This document shows positions 57,094-64,000 of a DNA stretch of 64,000 nt, in pieces. Each line of letters opens with the position of its first letter. Within the stretch, counting starts at the first letter, position 1. The stretch spans positions 682,001 to 746,000 of the forward strand of contig NZ_CP041146.1 in assembly GCF_006494775.1 (NCBI RefSeq), given 5' to 3'. The notes under the pieces were generated by a model. It had not been told where the DNA came from. It did not search any database and was given only the letters and a program-made list of their open reading frames with translations. The translations under genes were made by a program, and so were the position numbers. The DNA is from Nocardioides humi. Its GTDB lineage: Bacteria > Actinomycetota > Actinomycetes > Propionibacteriales > Nocardioidaceae.

Positions 57094-58253
57094 TCAGTCG
57101 CTGATGGCCTCGGACCGCTGCCCGTCGTCCAGTTGTTGAAGGACGACACGAGCGGTGTCGCGTGCGGTTCGGCCGGCGCCGATGAGGGTGGCGGATGCTG
57201 CGCCGGTCCAGTCGCCGTACCCGACCAGGTGCAGTCGGGGCTCGTCGGTCGCCTGCGTTCCGGCTGGTCCGCCCGTGCGCGGGTGCCCGTCTGCGGTGCT
57301 GAGATGGAGCGGGCTCAGGTGTCGCAGAGCCGGTCGGAAGCCAGTGCACCAGATGATGACGTCTGAGTCGCGCCCAGTGTCGTCGGCCCACACCATGCCG
57401 GTGGCGTCGAGCCTGTTGAACATGGGCAGCGCCTCGAGGGCCCCGCGCTTGCGTGCGTCGCGGACGCTCGGCACCATCACGATGTCACCGAGCCCGCCGA
57501 CGCCGGGGTGGTCGCCACCCTCGTGCTGCGCTTGGACGCGCCGAGTGGCCGTGGTGAACAGGACCCGGCCGTCGACATCGTCGGGCAGGAACCGCGGCGG
57601 CCGGGCCGTCACCCAGATCGCGTCGGTGACCGTCGAGACCTCCGCGAGGATCTGGGCGGCGGAGTTGCCGCCCCGACCACGACGACACGCTGCCCTGCGA
57701 AGTCCTCGGGCCGCCGGTACTGCGAGGCGTGCAGCTGGCGGCCCGCGAAGCTCTGCGCGCCGGGGTAGGCCGGCCAGAAAGGCTGAGTCCAGGTGCCGGT
57801 CGCCGACACGACGACCCTGGCGGTGAGGTCGCCATGGCTGGTGCGCACCAGCAACGGCTCGCACTCATGGGGGTCGAAGGTCGATCTCTCGACGGACAGC
57901 ACTCGCCGCGGGCGCTCGACGGCGAGCTCGTATCGCTGCTCGTAGCGGGTGAGGTAGTCGACGACGTGGTCGCGGGGCGGGAACCCGTGGGATGCGTCGT
58001 CCCACGGCGGCATCATCCAGCCGGGCAACGAGGAGTACGTCGAGGGTGAGAACAGCCGCAGCCCGTCCCACATCTGCGGCCAGGCCCCACCCGGTTGGTC
58101 GGCGGCATCGAGGATGACGAAGTCCTCGCCAGGTACCAGTCCGGCCCGGCGCAGGTAGAAGCCGACCGCCAGCCCGGCCTGCCCGCCGCCGATGATCGCG
58201 ACCGCGACCTCTCGGACGTCCCCGTCGCCGGAGCCAGCTCGGTCGGCGGGCAC
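57094..58253 (-). CDS. ArsO-like flavin monooxygenase, apparent frameshift
   Basis: GTG 58253. FAD-binding '[20 protein letters not shown]' opens the protein and '[13 protein letters not shown]' is the family's second-dinucleotide lead-in. The NADPH-binding '[14 protein letters not shown]' appears only after adding one G at the cccc 57671-57674; the printed frame stops soon after. The end holds '[11 protein letters not shown]'. About 386 residues. The fold and position fit ArsO, the flavoprotein of arsenic operons. It follows the ArsR-GNAT gene after eight bases, same strand. Confidence 0.75.
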
Positions 58254-58261
58254 CCCCGTGC

Positions 58262-59203
58262 TCAGTTGATCTCGCTGCGGCGCTCGAGCAGCACGGTGTC
58301 GCGCCAGACACCGTCGAGCTGGGCGATGCGGGTACGCACGGCGAGGGTGCGGTACCCGGCGGAGTGGTGCAGGGCGATGCTGGCGCGGTTCTCGGGGAAG
58401 ATCGAGGTCTGCAGCGTCCAGAGCCCGGCACCGTCGGCCCCCGTGACCTGGGTGTACAGGAGCGCCTTGCCGACGCCCCGGCCGCGGGCGGCGGCCGCGA
58501 CGTAGACCGAGCTCTCCCCGACGCCGGCGTAGCAGTCACGCGCCGAGACCGGGGTGACGGCGGTCCATCCGACGACCTCGCCGTTCAACTCGGCGACCCA
58601 GGCCAGGTCGGGCAGCCAGCGGTCGCGTAGTTGCTGCGCGGTGGGCAGGGCCGTCTCGAAGGTGGCGTTGCGGGTCGCGAGACCCTCGTCGTAGATGGCA
58701 AGGACGGCCGACATGTCGGCGTCGGTCACCAGGCGGATGGTGACGTCGGCCGGCAGGTCCTCCGGGCAGCACGGCGGCGAGGAGAGCGTGCCCATGATGA
58801 CGTCAGCGGCGTGCGGGAGGCCAGTGCAGCAGGCGGCGTTGACCGAGACCATGCTGGCGGTGCCGACCTTGTCAACGACCACGAAGCCGACCTTCTTCAG
58901 CAGCTCCACGTGGTGTGAGCAGGTGGACTGGCTGACTCCGAGTGCCGCGGCGAGGTCGCCGATGCGCATCGCGCCAGCCGGTGACGTCGAGACCGTGTGG
59001 AGGAGCCGCACCCGCGTCGGGTCCGCCAGAACAGCGAACCACTCGGCGTAGCCCTCAGCCTCGGCCTTGCCCAATCCGGGCGTCTCGCGTCGCTCACCCG
59101 CGTCCAGCAGCGGCAGCGAGGGCCCGCCCGGCAAAGACCCGGTCGGCTGCGCCGCGGCGTCCTCGGGGGCTGCCTGCGTGTCGGTGACCGATGACGACGT
59201 CAT
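58262..59203 (-). CDS. ArsR regulator fused to GNAT acetyltransferase (ArsN-like)
   Basis: 313 residues. A winged helix (about 50-140: 'FAVLADPTRVRLLHTVSTSP', 'SQSTCSHHVELLKKVGFVVV') is followed by a Cys-rich joint ('VNAACCTGLPHAADV', 'SSPPCCPEDLPA') and a complete GNAT domain (about 153-310: 'IRLVTDADMSAVLAIYDEGL', acetyl-CoA loop 'RGRGVGKALL'). The GNAT part resembles phosphinothricin/arsinothricin acetyltransferases (ArsN). The fusion suggests an arsenic-sensing regulator with a resistance enzyme attached. Two palindromes at 59226-59241 and 59264-59279 lie upstream. Confidence 0.85.
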   Translation of the reverse strand: MTSSSVTDTQAAPEDAAAQPTGSLPGGPSLPLLDAGERRETPGLGKAEAEGYAEWFAVLADPTRVRLLHTVSTSPAGAMRIGDLAAALGVSQSTCSHHVELLKKVGFVVVDKVGTASMVSVNAACCTGLPHAADVIMGTLSSPPCCPEDLPADVTIRLVTDADMSAVLAIYDEGLATRNATFETALPTAQQLRDRWLPDLAWVAELNGEVVGWTAVTPVSARDCYAGVGESSVYVAAAARGRGVGKALLYTQVTGADGAGLWTLQTSIFPENRASIALHHSAGYRTLAVRTRIAQLDGVWRDTVLLERRSEIN

Positions 59204-59225
59204 GCACCCAGACTACCTTGCTTCC

Positions 59226-59241
59226 ATCGACCCACGTCGAT
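59226..59241. promoter_or_regulatory. ArsR-type operator 1 (ATCGAC-N4-GTCGAT)
   Basis: ATCGACCCACGTCGAT, a perfect 6-bp inverted repeat with a four-base centre in the divergent promoter region. Confidence 0.75.
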
Positions 59242-59263
59242 ACAGTCACTCACATCGAGTTCC

Positions 59264-59279
59264 ATCGACTGTTGTCGAT
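59264..59279. promoter_or_regulatory. ArsR-type operator 2 (ATCGAC-N4-GTCGAT)
   Basis: ATCGACTGTTGTCGAT, the same repeat 38 bases on. Extended by one pair on each side (C...G). Confidence 0.75.
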
Positions 59280-59307
59280 GAAGCGCCCAAGAGCTGAGGA
59301 GTGAGTC

Positions 59308-60705
59308 ATGCAGCACCCCGTGGTCATCATCGGCGCCGGCCCCATCGGGCTGGCCGCCGCCGCCAACGCCGCCGAGCGCGGGATGGGCTTCGTTGTCCTC
59401 GAGGCCGGGCCCCGCGCGGCCGCCGCGGTCGGCGAGTGGTCGCACGTTCGCCTGTTCTCCTCGTGGTCCGAGCTTGTCGACCCCGCCGCACGCCGCCTGC
59501 TGGACGCGTCCGGGACCTGGACTGCCCCGGACGACGCCGCCTACCCCACCGGGGGCGAATGGCGGGACGGCTACCTGCAGCCGCTCGCCGATCTCCTGGC
59601 CGGCACCACCGGCGGGCAGGTCCGCTATGACTCGCGGGTCGTTGGTGTCGCTCGCGCTGGCCGGGACCTGCTGGTCGACTCCGGACGCGAGAGCGACCCG
59701 TTCGCCATCCACGTCGAGACGTCCCAGGGTCGTGAGCGGCTCCTGGGCAGCGCTGTCGTGGACGCCTCCGGCACCTGGACGCGCCCGAACCCGCTCGGCG
59801 CCGACGGCTATCCCGCCCTCGGCGAGACCGAGAACGCCAACCGCATCACCTACGGCATCCCCGACTTCGCCGACCAGACCATCGCCGCACGGTACGCCGG
59901 CAAGCACGTCGCCGTCGCCGGCAAGGGCGCCTCCGCCCAGGGCGTCCTCGTCGGCCTGGCCAAGCTCGCGAAGACCGATGCCGGCACCGGCACTCAGGTG
60001 TCGTGGCTACTGCGCCGCCCGTCCGTAGGCGACGCGTTCGGAGGCGGCGACAACGACCAGCTCGAGCAGCGCGGCAAGCTCGGCCAAGACGCCAAGGCCG
60101 CCGCGACCAGCGGCATCGTCACCAACCTCACCCAGTTCCGCACCGCGTCGGTGACCGCCCAGGCGGACGGTCGCCTGAGCATCACCTCGCTCGACGGGCA
60201 GAGCGTCTCTGGCGTCGACGAGGTCATCGTCGTCACCGGGTTCCGGCCCGACTTCGGCTTCCTCTCCGAGGTCCGCCTCGACCTCGACCCCGCCCTCGGG
60301 GCCGCACGGGTGCTCGCCGACCAGATCCACCCCGACCACCACAGCTGCGGGGATGTGGCTCCGCACGGGCACCGCGAACTCACCCAGCCCGAGCAGGGTC
60401 TCTTCCTGGTCGGGATGAAGTCCTACGGCCGCGCGCCGTCGTTCCTGGCCATGACCGGCTACGAGCAGGTCCGCTCGGTCGTCGCGGCTCTCGACGGAGA
60501 CCTCGTGGCCGCCGACCGGGTCGACCTCGTCCTGCCTGACACCGGGGTCTGCAACGGCGCCGGCGCGTTCGACGATCCCGACGCGCTCGCCGACCTCGGC
60601 GTAGCGAGCGGCGGCTGCTGCGGGCCAGCCGCTGTAGAGCCGCAACTGGTCACCCTCGGTGCCAGTGCCGGCCCTGCCAGCGCAGCGGGCGGCTCCTGCG
60701 GGTGA
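59308..60705 (+). CDS. NAD(P)-binding flavoprotein of arsenic clusters
   Basis: 465 residues. FAD motif 'VVIIGAGPIGLAAAANAAER' at the start, second dinucleotide motif 'HVAVAGKGASAQGVLVGLAK' near 210 and 'VVTGFRPDFGF' near 310. The last 60 residues are unusual, with 'GGCCGPAAVEP' and a final 'GGSCG', which could bind As(III). It is a flavin oxidoreductase whose reaction is unknown; members sit in actinobacterial ars operons. Its stop overlaps the MFS start (GTGA). Confidence 0.8.
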   Translation: MQHPVVIIGAGPIGLAAAANAAERGMGFVVLEAGPRAAAAVGEWSHVRLFSSWSELVDPAARRLLDASGTWTAPDDAAYPTGGEWRDGYLQPLADLLAGTTGGQVRYDSRVVGVARAGRDLLVDSGRESDPFAIHVETSQGRERLLGSAVVDASGTWTRPNPLGADGYPALGETENANRITYGIPDFADQTIAARYAGKHVAVAGKGASAQGVLVGLAKLAKTDAGTGTQVSWLLRRPSVGDAFGGGDNDQLEQRGKLGQDAKAAATSGIVTNLTQFRTASVTAQADGRLSITSLDGQSVSGVDEVIVVTGFRPDFGFLSEVRLDLDPALGAARVLADQIHPDHHSCGDVAPHGHRELTQPEQGLFLVGMKSYGRAPSFLAMTGYEQVRSVVAALDGDLVAADRVDLVLPDTGVCNGAGAFDDPDALADLGVASGGCCGPAAVEPQLVTLGASAGPASAAGGSCG

Positions 60706-62005
60706 CCCACACGCACACGCAGCCCGGCGGCGACACGCTCGACGCCGTCGGGCTGCGGCACGTGGGGCGGTGCTGAGCACCGTGCAGATCGTGTCCTGGG
60801 GTGTCCTGTACTACGCGTTCGCTGCTCTCCAGTCCTCCATCGCCGCCGACACCGGCTGGTCAAGCGTCGCCGTCACCGGCGCATTCTCCCTGTCCCAGAT
60901 CCTGTCTGGCGGTGTCGGGATCTGGGTCGGTCGACACATCGACGCGTTCGGCCCACGCCGTGTCGTGACTGCGGCGTCGGCGGTCGCCATCCCGGGGGTC
61001 GCCAGCGTGGCGCTCGCCCCGCACCTCGCCCTGTTCTACATCGGATGGGCGCTCGTCGGGGTAGCCATGGCCGGCACGCTCTACCCGCCCGCGTTCGCCG
61101 CCCTGACCCACTGGGGCGGAACGCAGCGGGTACGTGCCCTCACCACCCTGACGCTCGTCGCCGGCCTGGCCAGCACCGTCTTCGCCCCACTCGCCGCACT
61201 CCTCGAGGACCTCGTCGGCTGGCGCGGCGCCTACCTCATCCTCCTGGCCGGCCTGGTCCTCATCACCGTGCCCTTGCACTGGTGGGGACTCGACCACCCG
61301 TGGCGCACGACCGACCCCGCCAGCCTCGAGCAACCCACGACGTCACGAGCCGCTGTCCAGGCGGCAGCACCGCCGACGGCGCAGGCTGCCGCAGCTGTTC
61401 GCAGTCGGCCGTTCGTGCTGCTCGCGGCAGCGAACGCCCTCACCGCACTGGCCGTCTTCGCGGTGATCATCAACCTCGTACCCATGCTGGTCGAGCAAGG
61501 CCTGAGCCGGAACCTCGCCGCCGTCGCCCTCGGCCTCGGCGGCGTGGGCCAAGTCGTCGGACGCCTCGGCTACGCCCGCTTCGCGGCCGTCACCTCGGTC
61601 ACTGTCCGCAGCGTCGTCGTGCTCGCTGCCGTCGCGGTAGCGACCGCCGCGCTGGCCCTGGCGTCGTCGTCCGCTGGGGTCCTCATCGTGCTCGGGATGG
61701 TCCTCGGACTCGCCCGCGGCATCTACACACTCATCCAGGCCACCGCCGTCACAGACCGATGGGGCCCGACCGCCTACGGGACCGTGAACGGCATCCTCAC
61801 CGCACCAGCGCTCGCGGCCGCCGCCATCGCTCCCTTCGTCGGGGCCGCACTGGCTCAGGTCCTGGGCTCCTACGCCGACGCGTTCCTGGTCCTCGCAGCC
61901 GTCGCCGGCGTCGCGGCCGTCCTGATGGTCGGCGCCACCCCTAAGGACCGCCCGGCCCTGCAGGACGTAGACGCGGAGCCGGGCGCCATCTCAGAGCTGC
62001 GCTGA
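60702..62005 (+). CDS. MFS transporter of ars cluster, apparent frameshift
   Basis: GTG 60702 overlaps the flavoprotein stop. The start 'VTHTHTQPGGDTLDAVGLRH' is in one frame and 'LSTVQIVSWGVLYYAFAALQ' in the next; one G added at the gggg 60764-60767 joins them. Twelve helices are then complete, with the MFS loop 'GRHIDAFGPRRVV'. About 434 residues. It probably exports an arsenic compound made by the coupled flavoprotein or neighbours. I cannot assign it to ArsJ or ArsK. It converges on arsC with a 15-base overlap. Confidence 0.8.
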
Positions 62006-62638
62006 GGCAGCCGTGGCACCACGGTCAGGCAGAAGCTCGTCGAGAAGCAACGAGATGTGCGCGTCGATGTCGTCTCGCACCCGCCGAACGACGTCGAGGT
62101 CGGCGCAGGCGGGGTCGGCGACGTCCCAGTCGACGTAGCGCCGCCCAGGCAGCACCGGGCACGAGTCACCGCAGCCCATGGTCACAACCACGTCCGCACC
62201 AGAGACGACCTCATCGGTCAGCGGCTTGGGGAACAGCTCGGACGTGGACACGCCCACCTCAGCGAGGACAGTGGCGACCTCGTCCTGGACGTGGTCACTA
62301 GGTCGGGTCCCGGCCGAAGCGACCTCGACCGCACCAGCTGAGCGCAGCGCGAGCAACGCTGCGGCCATCTGCGAGCGCCCGGAGTTGGCGGTGCACACGA
62401 ACAGCACCAATGGGCGCAGCGCCTCGCGCCCGGGCAAGGCGCGGGAGGCTGCCCGGAGCCGTTCACGTGCGAAACGCTCAGCTAGCAATGGCAGGAACCC
62501 TTCGATGCTCGCCGGGAGCAACCGTGCGTAGCTGTCCTCCAAGATCTGCTCGACCGTCTGCGAGGAGAAGACGCCGGCGAACTCTCCGACGAGCTCAGCC
62601 TGCGCCGCGGCCAACGTGGGACCCGTATTCGTGTGCAT
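61991..62638 (-). CDS. arsC: Arsenate reductase (LMW phosphatase fold) with N-terminal helical domain
   Basis: 215 residues from ATG 62638. Residues 1-80 are a three-helix domain often fused to this enzyme in actinobacteria. The catalytic P-loop is 'VCTANSGRSQ' (CxxxxxR). 'TMGCGDSCPVLPG' holds two more cysteines for the thiol relay, and Asp in 'DWDVADP' is the general acid. It reduces arsenate to arsenite for export by ACR3. It is divergent from the arsR-acr3 operon, with an ArsR-like half-palindrome between. Confidence 0.9.
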   Translation of the reverse strand: MHTNTGPTLAAAQAELVGEFAGVFSSQTVEQILEDSYARLLPASIEGFLPLLAERFARERLRAASRALPGREALRPLVLFVCTANSGRSQMAAALLALRSAGAVEVASAGTRPSDHVQDEVATVLAEVGVSTSELFPKPLTDEVVSGADVVVTMGCGDSCPVLPGRRYVDWDVADPACADLDVVRRVRDDIDAHISLLLDELLPDRGATAASAQL

Positions 62639-62727
62639 GACAGCTCCAGTCGAGTAGAAGCACCCCACTCTGGGTGCAGGGTATGGATGAGTGTCGATGT
62701 TGATGAGTGTCAATGTGGCGCTATGTA

Positions 62728-62743
62728 TCGACGTATGTCAACA
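62728..62743. promoter_or_regulatory. ArsR-type operator, degenerate copy
   Basis: ATCGACGTATGTCAAC matches ATCGAC-N4-GTCGAT at 10 of 12 arm positions, between arsC and arsR. Confidence 0.55.
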
Positions 62744-62750
62744 TTCACGC

Positions 62751-63152
62751 ATGTCGAAGTCGTTGCAGAGTGACTGCGCACCCTTCACTGCCGACGGGCT
62801 GGCGTGCTGCGTCCCGTTGGCTCGCGAGCCCATCAGCGCCGAGCAGGCCGCCGGCGTGGTCGCGATGCTCAAGGCCATGGCCGATCCCGCCCGGTTGAGG
62901 CTGCTCTCGCTGGTGCTGTCCCACGAGGGCGGTGAGGCATGCGTGTGCGACCTGCTGCCGCACTTCGACCTGTCCCAGCCGACCATCAGCCACCACCTCA
63001 AGGTTTTGCACGAGGCCGGGCTGCTGAACCGCGAGAAGCGGGGCACCTGGGTCTACTACATCGCCCGACCCGAGGCCATGGCCGCGCTCGGAGCCCTGTT
63101 CGCCACCGGCAACACCGCGAACTCGAACGAGCTGGTGGGGGCTTCGGCATGA
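62751..63152 (+). CDS. arsR: ArsR, arsenite-responsive repressor
   Basis: 133 residues from ATG 62751. The As(III) site is 'EACVCDLLPHF' (CxC in the DNA-contact helix). 'SQPTISHHLKVLHEAGLLNR' is the recognition helix and 'GTWVYYIARPEAM' the wing. The N-terminus has extra cysteines ('CAPF', 'ACCVPL'). Its stop overlaps the acr3 start (ATGA), so the pump is co-translated with its regulator. Confidence 0.92.
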   Translation: MSKSLQSDCAPFTADGLACCVPLAREPISAEQAAGVVAMLKAMADPARLRLLSLVLSHEGGEACVCDLLPHFDLSQPTISHHLKVLHEAGLLNREKRGTWVYYIARPEAMAALGALFATGNTANSNELVGASA

Positions 63153-64000
63153 GCGACGCCGTCCGCGAGACACCGGCCGCCGGCGCCGACAGCCCAGTAC
63201 TCCAGCGGCTCTCGACCCTGGACCGGTTCCTCCCAGTGTGGATCGGGGTGGCGATGGTTGCCGGGCTGCTGCTCGGCCGGCTCGTCGACGGCCTCGACGA
63301 CGCCCTCGCCGCCGTGGAAATCGGCTCGGTCTCCCTGCCCATCGCCATCGGTCTGCTCGTGATGATGTACCCGGTCCTCGCCAAGGTCCGCTACAACGAG
63401 CTCGGCCACGTCACCAGCGACCGCCGCCTCCTGGCGACCTCGATCGCCCTGAACTGGGTCCTGGGCCCAGCACTGATGTTCGCCCTGGCCTGGCTGCTGC
63501 TGCCGGACCTGCCGGAGTACCGCACTGGCCTCATCATCGTCGGCCTCGCCCGGTGCATCGCGATGGTGCTGATCTGGAACGACCTCGCCTGCGGCGACCG
63601 AGAGGCCGCCGCCATCCTGGTCGCCATCAACGCGGTCTTCCAGATCCTGGCCTTCGCCGTCCTCGGATACTTCTACCTCCAGGTCCTGCCCGGCTGGCTC
63701 GGACTCGACCAGACCGACCTCGACGTCTCCATGTGGAGCATCGCCAAGTCCGTGCTCGTCTTCCTCGGGATCCCGCTCGCCGCGGGGTTCCTGACTCGCA
63801 CCCTGGGCGAACGCGCCAAGGGCCGCGAGTGGTACGAGACGACCTTGCTGCCCCGCATCGGACCCTGGGCGCTCTACGGGCTGCTGTTCACCATCGTCCT
63901 GCTGTTCGCGCTCCAGGGCGACACGATCACCAACCAGCCTCTCGACGTCGTTCGCATCGCCGTACCGCTGCTGGTCTACTTCGCCCTCATGTGGGGCGGC
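63149..64000 (+). CDS. acr3: ACR3-family arsenite exporter, 3' end beyond window
   Basis: The first 284 residues run off the right edge. Eight or so helices are visible. The essential cysteine is in 'GLARCIAMVLIWNDLACGD' (helix 4), which marks the ACR3 rather than the ArsB family. 'SLPIAIGLLVMMYPVLAKVR' is the conserved helix 2. It expels arsenite using the membrane potential. Translationally coupled to arsR. Confidence 0.93.
   Translation, partial: MSDAVRETPAAGADSPVLQRLSTLDRFLPVWIGVAMVAGLLLGRLVDGLDDALAAVEIGSVSLPIAIGLLVMMYPVLAKVRYNELGHVTSDRRLLATSIALNWVLGPALMFALAWLLLPDLPEYRTGLIIVGLARCIAMVLIWNDLACGDREAAAILVAINAVFQILAFAVLGYFYLQVLPGWLGLDQTDLDVSMWSIAKSVLVFLGIPLAAGFLTRTLGERAKGREWYETTLLPRIGPWALYGLLFTIVLLFALQGDTITNQPLDVVRIAVPLLVYFALMWGG

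Overview
The window is high-GC actinobacterial DNA (GTG/TTG starts, ATGA/GTGA start-stop overlaps, SCO6880-type conjugation genes, a CsoR regulator). The genus cannot be fixed from the sequence. Almost all of it looks like accessory DNA: stacked mobile elements and metal-resistance islands.

Region 1 (1-21050) is the right-hand part of an integrative and conjugative element. After four cargo or unknown genes (72-1834) come the mating-apparatus genes: two DUF6112-type small membrane proteins, a TrbL/VirB6-like channel protein, an SCO6880-family protein, two element-specific unknowns, a VirB4-like ATPase, a VirD4-like coupling protein, SSB, a DUF4913-like protein, then a reverse-strand integrase and excisionase. 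No relaxase is visible. Three insertions interrupt this set: a reverse-strand CHAT-domain (caspase-like) gene at 5679-6740; a Tn554-like element with a mercury module (merR, a thioredoxin-like gene, a truncated CDF transporter) at about 9660-14300; and an IS3-family element that cuts the integrase in two.

Region 2 (21013-40736) is a 19.7-kb copper island bounded by 38-bp direct copies of a tRNA 3' end. It holds DUF305 proteins, a copper-storage four-helix protein, two coupled P1B ATPases, a CopZ-like chaperone, CsoR, redoxin and CcdA-like thiol genes, a two-component system, a multicopper oxidase and a beta-propeller protein. Two CsoR palindromes and five copies of CTTCA-N6-CTTCA point to two regulons.

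Region 3 (40737-54566) is defence-island-like. A subtilase gene with an XRE regulator is divergent from an AAA ATPase gene; the block lies between 20-bp direct repeats. Next comes a reverse-strand operon of a membrane-anchored unknown, a HEAT-like large protein, a SWIM zinc-finger protein and a second HEAT-like protein. An IS256-family element with an 8-bp target duplication splits the last gene. A tyrosine recombinase closes the region.

Region 4 (54851-64000) holds a SulP transporter with a divergent MerR regulator, then an arsenic cluster: ArsO-like flavoprotein, ArsR-GNAT fusion, second flavoprotein, MFS transporter, ArsC, ArsR and ACR3 (running off the end).

At least ten reading frames are interrupted, and every interruption is repaired by adding one G in a short G/C run. 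This suggests consensus error rather than gene decay; I describe those genes as intact but note each break.
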